Positions 1 to 13,559 are shown, counted from the first letter of the stretch. The stretch is DNA of 64,000 nucleotides from Angiostrongylus vasorum (GCA_018806985.1 JADANN010000245.1:372001-436000), one strand, 5' to 3'. Numbers and translations are program-made. Notes: generated from the sequence alone by a model not told the origin.

Positions 1-320
1 GTTGCAGAGGACTCCTAACTGCCTCCCATTTACTTCGCTTTCACATGATTGCAGGCTTTTGGCCGAATTGATTCGTAGAATACAATCCGCATAAACGACA
101 TCGCACCCACACAAGCGTGCATGAATACGCCTCGTAAACACAGAAAGTATGTGCCAAATCGGCGCAACAGGAACAGGGAGTCCATCTCCTGGAGCCACCT
201 GCGTCTCAAGGAAGCAAAGGTCGCTTTTTCTTCCGCTGTTAACCCCATATCCGCCACCTGGGGACTCGCCACGTAGCCTCGCGACTAACTGGCTATCGGG
301 ATCCCTCATATGAGGGAGAT
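1..320 (-). mobile_element. 5' untranslated end of an RTE-type retrotransposon (rest lies left of the window)
   Basis: Closely matches the 5' end of the RTE copy at 40691-44050, including the segments CATGTGCCAAATCGGCGC (here TATGTG...), GCCACCTGGGGAC and the terminal CCTCAT...GAGG. The element reads leftward, so its coding part is outside the window. Its outer end is near 315-322. Confidence 0.75.
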
Positions 321-3300
321 CCGTGGCACCTTATCTATATCCTATTTATGCCTTCTGTTGTGTATGTATTTGCATCTACACTTGTATATGGAAACGAATT
401 AAAACGAGGACTTCTGTTCTGTCGAACAACCCATTGGCGGGCTGGTTTCATTTGCCGATCTACATTTATTGAGAACAAAAAATCGAGTGAGACAGCTGTA
501 GTGCACTCCTTAGAAGTGGTAGAGGTGCACAATATCGTTGCCCCTGCGCTTAATAAAAACCCCTGTCCCGTTAGCTGGTGCCAACCTTGTCTGCAGGAGG
601 GTAAAAGGATTGATTTGTCATATCGGCAGGTCCCACACTGTGTAGACCAGATCAGCTGTGCGATGGCACGAAAGGAGTCAAATGCATGATACATCCTTCA
701 CAAATTGATCAACGCCGAGCCCTTTTTCCTGTTGTCCTTTAAGTTCACGAGTGCATTATCGCTTAAATCGTTATAAAGCTATTAGTACGCTCTAAAGAAA
801 TTAGTCGGATAACTGACTTCCAGGACGAGGGTCACTTAGATAAAATGTTATGTATGAATTCGACTTTTTTGCTTAACATAATATCGTTCTCGTGCACTAG
901 CAAATCGAAAGGATTGAGTGTTCAACGGATAATGTTGATGATGTTTCGAGTGAATTATTACTCTTTTTAAGAATTGTCGTTCTCTCACGTGATTCTTTCT
1001 TGTTCACTTTTATTCTCCAAGTTAATATTTTTTATACATTTATATCTGAGCGCGACTTATGATAAAACATTACATGCCATACGTCACATCATCATATCTC
1101 GAAGTCTGCGTGACATTTTGTGGATTACCAGACCCATTTTTTTCGTATTATTCAACGGACATGTATTGTTACTATTTCTGCGGATTTTGGATTTTTTGGA
1201 TAGTTGCATGGATAAACATGGAGTAACCGAGCAGAATAATATGCTGAGGAAAACAACAATATTGCTTGCAGGAACCGCTTCGTTTTTTTGTGTTCGGTTC
1301 ACTTTCTTTTTACCTCACATAGGTGATTATTCTTGGGGTTACGAATTTATAAATGACATAGCATATCCTCAGAAAAGGGTAGGGACATGTTATCAGAAAA
1401 GTAGAGGAACTCGGGACAAAAATGCGAACATGAATTTTTCTGATGTGCTGCCATGAAATTAGACGATGACTCGTCACTAAGCTAATGATTTCGGTAAATA
1501 TGAAGCACAAGTGACAGTCACTCACCTGGGCTGATAACGTGATGAAAAGATTCAAACAGACCATCATCGCACGGTAGGACTGGCATGACTGCAGAACTGA
1601 AAGCGTTAGGAGGACTGGAAGGACTGAATAGAAGTCGCCGAAACAGTTCCACTTCCTCGACTAAGTCAGTTAGTTGTGATTCAAAAGCACAGGGCCAAAA
1701 GATTATTTTGAGCGAAACTTTATTGAAATATGATAATGATATATTTTATTTCACGAATACATTATTTTCTTAAGTATTATCCATTTCCATATTCTTTGCC
1801 AGAACAAATGCAAGTTCAGCTAACTTCTTCTTTTGAAAGACCAAGAACATTCATCACTGTTGTTTGTTATTCGTGTTTTACACTTCTTACATCACTTTAG
1901 CACTCCTTTAAACTCTCTGTTATGAAATTGTGGCTTAGAGTGTAACTCATTGCAAAATAGTAAGTTGTAAAACGCAGTTTTTTATTCAGTTCAGGTCCGT
2001 AGACTAAATATTAATAGAAATGATTCCGGACCAGAGTTCTGAAATCATAGCAATGTACAAAGACAAATTAGAACAATGCTCTTTTTAGGTAACTTGTTGC
2101 GAATCAATATTTAGGATTGCTAATATATTGTGATACTTTACCACTGAGTAGGGAGATGACTAAGGACTGCTAGATTTTGTAGGAGTCGTTTTTTTTCTAA
2201 ATTGTTCCTTTTCAACAATGTACGAAGAGCGCAACGGCTCGAAAACCGGTCATAGGCGAAACCCCGAAAAATGTGAAAAACAGAAGAACGTTAATGAGTC
2301 AAGAGGAGCTGCTACATCACAGTTGTGATGAAAAACACTAGTGCTGTTAGTTCAGCAATTTCGGAGTTTCTATAGGTAACATTTATTGAGCCTCATAAGC
2401 TTTACCATTAAAAATTGCCAATAACTTCGATTTATTTTCAATGTCGATACTTCCTGCAAACAGGTCGTCGTATGGAGGAACAAAGCTAACTCGTTACTTG
2501 GCAAATAAATATTACTGGTACTAACAAGTAGTCAATATTCAGATGATAAACTGGGCAAAAATACTGCTTCTTTTACTGGTTTCGTAAGAAAAAAAAGCGG
2601 CAAGTCTTGGTACTAAAGTCAATTCGATCACTCCTCCGAAACGATAGCGTTTTTTATTTCCAAAAACGGATTTTCTTCTTATTCATTAATGGCTAGTTGC
2701 TAGTGGTTATTTCGAAGTAGTGGAAGTTCTCTAGTTAAAGAGGGAAATACAAGGGCTTCAAATCTGTGCTCAGACTAATATTTTTCATACGAATCACTTC
2801 AAATGCAACTTAGGCGAATAGCTGGTTTCTCGATTCAAGCTTTCTATGGTTCTGACTATTAACTATCACAACCTAGCAAATTTTCAGACGATATTCCCAC
2901 CGTTCTGTAAAAGTCCTCAGATTCTTCGTCGGGGAAAGCGTTAGCATGTCGAGAGAAAAAATCGAGGTTAACGAGTGGAGCGCTGAGACCTAAGTCTGTT
3001 ATTAGATCGTGACCTTTTTTTGTAAAGCTTAGAAGCTGTTATGTACTGAATTCTAATAATTTCGCCATTTCGAGAGTGCTAATTTGGAACGTCTCTTTCC
3101 AGATTGAGTTCGACCGATAAAGTGGATTTTGCTTCCCATAACCATTCTAGACTCCTTGCAATTAGAAACTGCTTTTGACGAGGACAAACAAAATTTAGAT
3201 GTCAAAAATAGTCGGCATTGTGGAAAAATCTTGCTGTAAACAAATTAGTAACCTCAACATCGAACTAGGCTGCCTATTTCCCTTAAATCAAACTTGATCA

Positions 3301-6300
3301 GTTTCCATCTCCATCAGCAAGGAAACCGCAGCTGCCTGCCGCGTCAAGGCCGTTCTTACTGTTCGGATTTCTACGAAACGATCACAGCAGGAGATATATT
3401 CAATCGCTACGAGTCATTATGAATAAGACCAATCGCAGTTGAAATGCCTTTTCTTAAGACGATATGAAGAGGGAATTCAAAGCTCTACTTCTCAGGTGAT
3501 GTTGAGTAAATAGCGAAAGTGCTACTCTTTGCGTTTTTTCCAATATCTTTTCCCCCACGAAAGAGAGATAATGCTTAAAAAGATTATGTTATTAGAAACT
3601 CAATAGTATCACCAGACTTTCGAAAAATTTCCCTCACGTAGATTCTTCGAGAAATAGGTCCTTCGTTTATTTTTCCTCACTATCTAGGACCAGAGTTTGG
3701 AAACTACGTAGTTCATGTAACGAAGAAAACGCGGAAGACATCCCTGAAATAAGCAAGAAGGACGAATTGTACCACCGTTGCTTAAAACAGCCAGCAGACC
3801 GGTTTGCGCAGACAGTTGCAATTTTCCGCAGAGTAAAATGAGAAGAAACGGTGTTGCTGGCACATTCTTGATAATCACATAACTGTTGTTTTAGTGATAA
3901 AACGATCCTAGTCGATGTAGAAACCGCAGTTCCACATTTAATGCGACCGAACATTCGACAACAAAAGCCGCAAGCTACGCGTTGATGCACATAGTCATAC
4001 TTCCAGTCCGTCTTCACATTGGACGATGACAATAGAAAGAATGAGTTGTAGGTAAAAAAATGAACGGCGCAGATTGAATAGTCGTCGTTGGCGCACTCGG
4101 ACAACGCCCATATATCAGTCTTCTCAATCATCATCATTATCATACCAGAAGAGAAACAGACTAAAATTTGTAATGTGAATCATTTGTTTTTCAATAGCAA
4201 AAAGAAAGTGCCAAACCTTTTCACATAAATAATATAGTGGAGAATAAATGGTAAAGAATATGGCTTTAATTAAACAGTATGGTAAGGAGTAAAGGATGGA
4301 GTGCACTGCGTTAAGTAAGTAATCTAGCTGAGGAGCACGGCCGAATTAGTGTCCTATTTGTGAACATACGTAGACAGCTACACACTTCGCCAAACTTAAG
4401 ATTCTTGTAAATTGGAGTATTTGCTGTTTATCTCACATTGACACGAATCCATCAACCGCCGGTAGGTGGCGGAGTTGGTTTACTTAAGATGAACTCGAAT
4501 ATAACACGCAATAGTGAGAATAGCAGTCGTCGATGGGTCACTCTACTGCACCCAACACTCCACCCGTGTAGTAGATAATTTGAAATAAATTCTAAAAGGA
4601 TGTACATTACTTAAAGCCAAATCTCTAGTATATACTTTTGTCGACAATCGCTGTATGTCATTTACCACGATCATAGTAATTCCATACGTCTTCATAGTAC
4701 AGTGATTCTGCTCTCTGTTCATTTTTCAAACCACCATCGGATTTTTTTACTGTGAATAGATTAATGTACTCAATAGCTTTTACGGCGCTTTTCCCCAATT
4801 CAACCTCTTGTTGGAAGTCAGTTCTTTTTTGAATAGACATGTTATAGGGTAACTGTTCGCAATTAGAATCAGGACGATTCCGAAGTCGTTATCTTAGAAA
4901 TACAGATTTATTTGATTTCATGGATTGATTTAGAGTTGCGCAGAATAGCCAGCAAAAATACACAGTAATTTGAAAGATGTTCGCAAGTGATTAATAAAGT
5001 ACTTCTTGCAGTGCACTGTTCTGAAGGTGTTGATGTTTTTTAAGATGTGTCCGCTCGTATTGAAGTGATTCAATCACATCGCGTACCGTGTATCGGGGGT
5101 CGGTGGAGAGGACAGAGTATCTTGCCGATCTGGGCACGCCCTCCACTAGAAACGTTTAAAGGGCTTCCGAGCCACTAGTATGAAATCTTTACTTGCCTTG
5201 TGCCATCTCTCAGCGTCTTTGTAGTAATATCGAGAATCGCTTATTTTTATCTCTCAAGAATTTCGTTCCACGGATGAAGTTTAATTCGGAATCGTTTTGA
5301 ATATGTGCTTATTTGTTGAACTGAGCATTTTGTATCGCACTCTTTTTGCTTTGTACACGTTACCTCTTCTTCGGTCGTAGGCAGAACTGCTAAACTTCAC
5401 ATTGCATTGCATTGCTTTGAAATTTCATCATTATCGTTACTCGTTCCCTCTGAAATTCATTTCTCAGACAGTTCCTTTACAATAAAGAAGTAACACGGTT
5501 GACGAATAAGTGGACGGGTTTCTGACATCTTCTTCGAATATTGTTGTATCCAATATGATGATGCTTGATGAATCATGAGAACCACGCCCATGTGTCTTTC
5601 TTTTCACCTATTATTTATTCCAGTTTCGATTGCGTTCCCCCTATCAGAGGCTATAGTTAGGTTATAGTTAGTTGCAGGTTATATGGGGCGTTGGCTCTGA
5701 ATTAAATTCCAACAATGACTTAGTCGACCACGCAAAAGCAGACACCTTTTAGGTTTCATTTGTTGTTGTTCCTTCTTTTGTGAACTTTCCTATAATGTGC
5801 ACTATGCTATCTAACAATCTGTACCTGTGCATTGACACAACTTGTCTTGAATCATCTCTGTCATACACCCTTCATCTTGACTGTAACGTTGAATCCTTCC
5901 AACATATTAGATCTGGAAACAAATCACCGTATAAAGCCATCGCTGAGTGACGAACCTCACTCTCGCGGTATATCACTAAACTCGACGCGAAGTGAATCAA
6001 GATGTCAGCAAAGTATAAAAAACTCCTCTTGTGTGCTGGATATTTGACTCGTATCAGAACGGCTTTGAAGATGACGGTACCGCCGAAGCGTCGATCACAA
6101 TGAAAATAAATACGAAATTGTTATGAGGTTATAAAATGCCGTGATATTGATAATTCATCTCGAGATTTGAGAAGAATGGCGTTCGATGTATAATGTTATT
6201 CTACGTGGTCTTCGCAGCTACATATCAATATATAGCTACACATAATGCTTTTTTCATGTGCCGATGAGAGTAATAATGTTCTAATTCTTATTAATTCTAC

Positions 6301-7245
6301 ATTTGGGGTGACATATCATTACTTGTTTTTGCGCTTATTCTTAAATTCGAGTTATTTGCTGATCTGACCCATAACCTGCCCTTACCAAGAATTTCCTTTG
6401 AATAATATCTGTTATCAGTTTGCCAGTTTAATTACATGAAGCACTAAATAAGGAAACGGAACTTAATTGTAACAGTGAGAAATTGGCACAAGGCTGTTAC
6501 TTCGTTGGAAATTACAATTTTCGAGGGACTAAGTATATTATTTCCCTAATAATTCATGTATTTCAACGTACGCAGCTTTGTTATAGCATATGACAGACCG
6601 TTGTCCTCTAATAGTATTTTTTTACCCATGCTATTAAAATCAAGCTTTTTAGTGATATAGTACTTTACAAAGCTTTCAGATTTCTTAAGTGAGAAGGGAT
6701 CGATAAGAAAACAGTTTACTGATGGTAACACAAGAATCGGACGGTGACATTTAATGGGTCTGGTCGGACGCCCCACCTAGAGGACCCGTCTGATCAAGGT
6801 CGGATCCGATTTGACTTCAGTCGTGCTGTACGAAAAGAAAGTGCTAAAAATATTCCATAGTAAATGCATTTTACTTTATCCCATTTTTTAAGAATCTGAA
6901 ACTTCATTCCTATATGATCAACTCATTGCTTTTACATACTTTCCACTATTTTTGCTCTGTTGTCACATGTTTGCATTGCCTTGGAAAACTATATTTAATG
7001 CCACAGAAGTTGTGTTTGACTTTAGCTTTCAGGAATGTTTTATTGCGTTGAACTCTTCTTGACTTCTTAACGCCCTTGTTTTTACACTCATTGTGTCAAA
7101 GTGGCGCGAACTACTTACCACCATTTTGTCTCTTTGTATTCCAGTTTTATTCCTCCGAATCCATTTTCTTGTTTAAATCGAGTATGTTGGTTGTAGGACA
7201 CCGATTTTTAATCTTTTTTTTATCTCATTAACTGCAAGCTTTTGA
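321..7245. other. Intergenic, no supported gene
   Basis: A/T-rich sequence. Longest frames: 974-1456 (+, 160 codons, hydrophobic), 3667-4143 (-, 158 codons) and 1585-1773 (+, begins MTAELKALGGLEGLNRSRR). None shows a recognised motif or convincing splice context. A scrap of SINE-A 3' end (GATCAACGCCGAGCCCTTTT) is at about 703-730. Part of this region should hold the IF promoter. Confidence 0.6.
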
Positions 7246-7248
7246 AGA
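7246..7248 (+). promoter_or_regulatory. Possible spliced-leader acceptor just before the IF start codon
   Basis: A T-rich run (about 7205-7235) is followed by TTTTGAAG, whose AG ends one base before the ATG at 7249. Nematode spliced leaders are often joined this close to the start codon. A cis intron with an upstream 5' UTR exon would look the same, so this is inference. Confidence 0.35.
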
Positions 7249-10200
7249 ATGACTGAGGAATATCGTAGTTCAATCACTTCACGACCCACGTTCAATCGAA
7301 CTACAACGACGAGTTCCCAGAATTATTCAACGCCGGGTTTGTTTGAGGTTTTTCGAAAAAAATCTACTTTTGGTACAAGATCGTTATTCAACCAACCAAA
7401 TAGTCGGTTAAGCCATGGGGGTTTGAAATCGAAAAAGCTAAATTACACTTCCGAATTCAGAAAGAAGAAAACTGGCAACATATTACCACTGGTGTTCAAT
7501 TGGAAATATTCTAGAAAGTCCATTGACAAATAGTGCCACTTAATGGTAACAAAGTAGGGACAAATGTGGAGTATATTAAATAGAAAGTTGTTTGTAGAAC
7601 CTTTAGAAACGCAGTGCCACTTACAAGTTATTATCACAGGACAATCATAGATAAAAGCCGTCCTGTATAAAACAGCATCATAGGGTGGGATTTCCTCATT
7701 CGATCAACACTCCACTGAGCAAGATACGACTCGATACGACGAAGAAGACACCACATCGATAATACGGAGAAGTGTGGACCATAACTCGAGTCATCGGCGT
7801 TGAAGAAGAGACAGACGATGAAACGTTAGCCGAATAAAGTTTATTCCATCAACTTCGTGTTAGGCCATCAATGAAAGAAGGCACATTGATCATTCAAGCC
7901 CAGGTTAAAGGAAAGTCGGTTTGTCAAGCACAATAGTTCGTAGTTGGGAGCGATGATTAAGTTTCATTGCTCTTCGTTCCAGTCCGGTGAAAGTTACGAT
8001 TCAGACCTGTTTCCACAGACTATTTCACAGATGGTTAATGGCTCTCAAATGCATTGTACAGATGTATGTATGGGAATGATAATTGACTGTAACATACTTG
8101 TCGCAACGCTAAACATGCAAAAAGTGGAGTTCCCATTATTTTATAAAGGGCCTCACTGGGTGAACAAAAAATCCGAAGCCAAATGAAGCAAATTTTTGCT
8201 TGTTATTGGTGTATCCATCTAGAATCAGTCTACGCATATTGTTTTTATGTGTGCTGTGTAGTGTGTATGTGCAGGTTCTGGGAATCGTGTCCTGAAAATC
8301 GTGACCGAGATGTCGTCATCGTCTGTGGCCAGCGGACTTTCTCCATACGGTCAAAATGCAGCATCAACAATTCGAGATGCCAGGGAGAGAGAAAAAAAGG
8401 AGATGAGCGACCTCAACGATAAACTGGCCAGCTATATTGAAAAGGTTAGAAAAAATATTTTATTAGCAAAGGACAGTGTTCATGAGCCTTATGAAGAGTG
8501 ACTGGAAGGGAAAAAAAATGAAAGGTAAGATGGCAGAACTTTTCTTAAAACATAGTGTAGTCATCATCAAAAACTTAAAGTACTTAGCAAAAAGTCGTTA
8601 GCGTTTTGTCTCACTGTTTCACGCTGTCCAAAAATAACTAAGATAGGTCCCAAGGCGTTTCTTAAATAGTACGATAGCAACTTTAAAGAAGCTATTTCAT
8701 CTCCTTGTAAACTTATCACAATCCAAGTTGATAATATTTTCAATGAGTACCGAAGTGAAATGAGCCAATGAGGTGCCGGTTATAAGGCACTTGATAAGGT
8801 TTTTATAACACTTATTGACTCCAATCTTTACGAATATCACCGTAAGCTTGGAACAAGTCTTTTCAACCGAAATCCGTATGTAGATTTGCTTTTGTGCCGT
8901 AGGTGCGCTTCCTCGAAGCGCAGAATCGCAAACTGCAAGCTGATTTGGATATGCTCCGTGGACGATGGGGTAAGGACACGAGCAGTGTTCGCAGTATGTA
9001 CGAAGGAGAGTTGACTCAGGCTAAGAAGGTATGTCAATTTACTTTGCAGTACATCGACATCGGTAAACAGAGAGGCGAAACTGAACTGCGTTTTCAGCTG
9101 ATCACCCAAACCGGCAAAGAAAAGGACGACTTGGAAAAGGAGATTCGTAAGCTTCAAGACGAGCTGAATGAGTTCCGTAGAAAGTGAATAGCTTAGTTTT
9201 CTCTCAAATTTTATGACAAAAAAGTTATACATGTGTGTTCACCACGTGATCATAAAATAAAGATTCTGAAGAAAAAATCATTATGAAGGCTTGTATAGAG
9301 TTGTCCCAGATTTCCGTTTCCTCCTACAATTAACTAGAGATTTTGCAATAACAAAGACGTGTGTGTTGCAGATTCGAGGAGGCGACGAAAGCTCGTCTTG
9401 AAGATCGCGAAAAAATTGATGAGTTACTAGTCAAATTGTCGAATATTGAAGCCGAGATTAATCTGCTGAAGAGGAGAATAGCACTTCTTGAAGAAGAAAT
9501 CTCCCGTCTTAAAAAGGAAAACATGCGCCTGATGGCTGAACTTCAACGTGCAAGAACTGTTTGTTCTTCCCATTGCAAACCATTGTGAACTGGTTGTGGG
9601 TGCGACTTCTGAGGATTACTCATCGTTTCGTTGTTCCAGGACCTCGACCAGGAAACGCTGAATCGTATCGACTACCAGAATCAGGTGGCCACATTGCTGG
9701 AAGAAATCGACTTCATCAATAGAGTTCACGATCAAGTAAGTCATTGTTATCAATAGTCGTGTTCTTCACTCCGATGCACAGCCTCATTTAATCCAGTTGC
9801 ATGTTAAAAACAGACATTGTCTGATTATCGAGCGGTAAAATTTTTGTTTATTCTAAAATTGAACAGGAAATAGTAACTGTCGGAGAAAAGAACGAAGATA
9901 TACTGGAGCTTGCGCTGCAAACAAACTGAGAAAAAGGCGATTTAGAAACCACAAACATGTCTTCCTTTTTAGTAGTATTCATGATGAAAAAAGGGAACTA
10001 GTGCTGGTTCGCATTTATATGACCCTTTAGATGAAAAAGATTGCACTCCACCTCAGTTTGTCTAAGACTTCTTGGAAGACGACCTTTTGGTTTTGCACCA
10101 TATTCCAGTGAAAAGAGAAAGAACACTACCGAGCTAGTGAAGTGGCTGACCAAAGAATGGATTGCCTCAGTACAAACCTGTTTTTTGAAAACGTGTAATG

Positions 10201-12837
10201 TATTGATCAGTGTTTTTTAAAGTTAGTACTAAAAGGTTCTCGTAATTATCATAACATATCAAAGGTGAAGGAAGAAATACAATCTTTGTTTTGAATCCGC
10301 TCTAAATTTTTGTTAATATTATAGAGAAGAAGGCAAGGGAGAGGGGAAACTCCAACTCTTGAGGCCTTGTCACTGATTTCTCGATAATTGATGGTAGTTA
10401 TTCGATTGTTAGGGCATTAAGTGCGTGTGGAACTTAAGAAACTTTAAGTTTTTCTTAGTCTCAAATTTATTTGATGTCAGACAATTCTAAAAATTGCAAA
10501 TGAAACCTAAGTTTTCAAAATATACAACGTAATTCGGCCACAAATACCGACTATCACGAGACACCACCTTGTCGTACTCGATGAAATCCGGCTTCTTCAA
10601 ATGAATTTATACTCAAAATATGAATGTTCACTGAGAATATCAAGGAAATATGAAGAGATTTTCGTGGCCTTTGATGCATTTTACAAAATTCCATGCGAGA
10701 TGTGGTGTGTTTGCTTTGACTTGAAAGTGGCCATAATTATTGCAACAGGTGCATTTAAATAGAAGCATCCGAAGATCTTCGGGTTAAATTTGCTTAGAAC
10801 ACTTATGAATGTATAGCGCAGCTTTTTTGACGTTCATGAAAGTTGTTGTGTGATTAACGCCGAAGGTTTGAAAAGAATTTAGTTCATTTGTCAAAATGCG
10901 AACTAGGTATTTTCTATATATTTGTATCGTTTTACAGAGATGTGAAAATTTCGTTCCACCTTTCTACCTTGTTTGCTTTTTAATGTTGAATGCAGGAAAT
11001 CAAAGAACTGCAAGCAATGGCAGCACGTGATACAACAAGCGAGAATCGCGAATTTTTCAAGAATGAGCTCGCATCAGCTATAAGAGATATCCGAAACGAA
11101 TATGATCAGATGATGAACACGAATCGCAACGATATGGAGTCGTGGTACAAACTTAAAGTGCAGGAGATTCAAACGCAAAGTGCTCGGCAGAATATGGAGC
11201 AGGGTTACCAGAAAGACGAGGTGAGACGCCTCCGCACCCAGCTCACTGACCTAAGAGGAAAATTAGCCGATCTGGAGGGAAGGGTAAGTAAATTCTTTTC
11301 AAACACTTCGCTGATAATAACTTTTTTCGGCCTTCGAGTAGTATTGCTTGAAAATAAGTGCTAAGTAAATAATAGAAAAAAATAGCATGTTTCATGAATG
11401 CTCTTTTGGAAAAACAGATCCAGGAGTTGAACTATCAGTTGGAGGACGATCAACGTTCATATGAAGCTGCACTTAATGATCGTGACGCTCAGATTCGTAA
11501 AATGCGCGAAGAGTGCCAAGCTCTTATGGTCGAACTGCAAATGCTGCTCGATACCAAGCAGGTGGGCGGAAATGAACTTGAATAACAATAGAAAAAGCGA
11601 AAAATAACGATCTGAAAGGAATTTCCGGAGACCAAAACAAAAAATCTTATAGACCATGCCTGTTAATCACTCTTCCAGACCCTGGACGCTGAAATTGCAA
11701 TCTATCGCAAAATGTTAGAAGGTGAAGGAGACGGTCCTGGTCTTCGGCAGCTTGTTGAGCAGGTAGTACGTACCACTGGCATTAATGAAGTGGCCGACAC
11801 TGAAACAATGCGTGTTGTAAAGGGTGAAACATCGAGTAGAACCTCGTACACTCGATCGGCCAAAGGAAACGTTTCAATTCATGTGAGGCTATGGCTTAAA
11901 CCCACTTTACCATAGTATCTATTTGGATTCGCAACATGCCATTTTTTGTAGGATCCATCTCCTGAAGGAAAATATGTTGTCCTCGAAAACACTCACCGCT
12001 CTAAGGAGGAGCCGATTGGAGACTGGAAGCTCAAGAGAAAGATAGACGGAAAGCGTGAAATCGTCTATTCCATACCACATGATTTTGTTTTGAAAGCTGG
12101 CAAAAGCGTCAAGATCTGGGCTCGTGGACAAGGAGGAGTTCACAATCCTCCTGAATCACTTGTTTTCGATGGTGAAGATTCATTTGGTGTTGGTTCTAAC
12201 GTACAAACTATCCTCTATAACAGCGAGGGCGAAGTGAGAACCTGTTTTTATTTCTGCACCAGTTCAAAATGAGATTAATTTCTTAAAACTTCCTAAAATG
12301 AGAAAAGCAAAGAATAGTAAGGCGTTTTTAAATTCGTCGTTCGTGATCAAATTGTATATGAGATTAGGGAAACACTTGTAGCAAATACATATTCTGCACC
12401 AAAACATTAGTATAGTAAAAACGCCAGAACTTGCGGTGACAGAAGGAATCCGCCCAGCAATTCGTAAGTCTCTTGATAGATTTCGGCCTAATACTGCTTT
12501 ATAGTTATAAAGTTAAGAGTGATCTTATAAAGGAACTTCTCCGTACTCGAATAACTTCTACACTTCATAGGAGCTGTAAGCATAGATCGCTACTTCGCTC
12601 AGTTCTGATTACTACTGCATTTATTCTCACATGATTTTATACCTCTACAGTTAATTTCATAGCTATGAGCCTTCATGAAGGTTTTGGTGGATAGAAAACT
12701 CCAACCTTGCTTATTAACATAGTGATTTTATTTTTTTGATTCTAGCTTGTTGTCAAATGATGAACTACTACACGTGAAATACACGTTTTTAGGAGCGTGC
12801 CACACACATCCAACGACAGAGTCAAAGCGCTACGTAA
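7249..12837 (+). CDS. ifa: A-type cytoplasmic intermediate filament protein (IFA-like), 11 exons
   Basis: Structural protein that polymerises into cytoplasmic intermediate filaments, in nematodes found in epidermis, pharynx and other tissues. Exons: 7249-7336, 8275-8444, 8903-9028, 9098-9183, 9372-9558, 9640-9735, 10996-11283, 11397-11561, 11679-11882, 11952-12233, 12793-12837. Phases agree at every junction and give 578 residues, the usual IFA length. The head (1-69) contains [10 protein letters not shown], typical of nematode IFs. The rod (about 70-418) opens with [19 protein letters not shown] and closes with [13 protein letters not shown]; it is the long, lamin-like form. The tail (about 455-570) is a lamin-tail Ig-fold domain ([40 protein letters not shown]). 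The start was chosen because the first exon ends in phase 1 and completes a Gly codon at the next exon. Oddities: intron 3 is stop-free and in frame, and the exon 8 acceptor lacks AG. A-type is clear; IFA-1, -2 and -4 cannot be separated here. Confidence 0.95.
7700..7862 (+). repeat. Retroelement 3'-end repeat with hammerhead-like motif
   Basis: Shares with 23040-23185 the blocks CGACGAAGAAGAC, the stem-loop motif, and AACTTCGTGTTAGG / AACCTTGTGTTAGC. Core elements: TTGAAGA at 7800-7806 and GAAAC at 7820-7824, with flanking ATCGGC and GCCGAA able to pair. It is probably the 3' end of a Penelope-like subfamily whose coding part is lost here. Confidence 0.5.
9029..9097 (+). other. Stop-free 69-nt intron 3 of the IF gene
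   Basis: GTATGT donor after codon 128 and a GCGTTTTCAG acceptor. The 69 bases are a multiple of three and contain no stop, so retention would add 23 residues ([12 protein letters not shown]...) to coil 1B. Removing it restores the expected rod sequence [17 protein letters not shown] second acceptor-like TTTGCAG lies at about 9043-9049 but would leave an intron of only 21 nt. Confidence 0.8.
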
Positions 12838-12932
12838 TGAAATGACGATTTTTATGTCTGGATGGTGTATTCGTTAAGCTTCTTATGCTCATTATATGCC
12901 ACTGCTCTACTACATACAAAAATGGAATTATT

Positions 12933-12938
12933 ATTAAA
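12933..12938 (+). terminator. Candidate polyadenylation signal of the IF gene
   Basis: ATTAAA 95 bases after the stop codon at 12835-12837, within an A/T-rich stretch and followed by a T-rich run. It is the best match downstream of the last exon, but there is no transcript support. Confidence 0.4.
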
Positions 12939-12939
12939 C

Positions 12940-13559
12940 TTCGTTTGTCTCTTCTTCATCAAAGGGTTTCCGCGTTATCTTCACATCAACATTGTGCTTC
13001 AAGTATCTCCTTGAAGCCACATGTGTTATAACGCAACCTCTGCTTTGTTTTATGTGCTACAATACATAGACTGATTCTAACGGTGTTCAAAATATGCTGC
13101 TTCAGTACTGAAGGAATTTCTTTTAAAAAGGTTAACACCACGACTGAGCTTCTTCGATTTCCTTGTCGCATATAATTATATTAATTTTTAAGCAATCGAA
13201 AACACTTAAAAATTTTCCAGAAATCTGAGTTCATGAGAGATGAAAACTCAGGATTAGTGATAAATTAAAGCAAGCTAGAAATGTCCGCGTGATCCGGACG
13301 CTCTTTTTGTAAACAACAAGGTGGGAGACAAGGAACTCTCATTCTCAACTACAGAAACTACACATTCTTGGATTAAAGCGTTCTTACTCTTTATGAGTAG
13401 GTCAGATTTGTTCTCTGTAGTAAAATTTCGGTTAAAAAGTATTCAACTGCCTTGGTCATTTGTCTAAGCCTTTCTACCAGATTCAATTCAATGTGCTCTA
13501 TCTGATACTGTGAGAATTTTTGTGAACGACAAACTTTTTTTGTTTCAAAAAGCGACATC
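12940..13559. other. Intergenic, nothing recognised
   Basis: A/T-rich sequence between the IF gene and the Penelope-like copy. One minus-strand frame of 61 codons without features. Confidence 0.6.

Noticed and set aside
335..694. Overlapping open frames on both strands of 113-119 codons
   Set aside because: No motif, no splice context, and both strands equally open.
3667..4143. 158-codon minus-strand frame
   Set aside because: Cys/Ser-rich but no recognised domain, no homologous copy in the window and no supporting exons.
8183..8422. 79-codon frame overlapping the IF head exon
   Set aside because: Wrong frame; the IF exon at 8275-8444 is supported by phase and homology.
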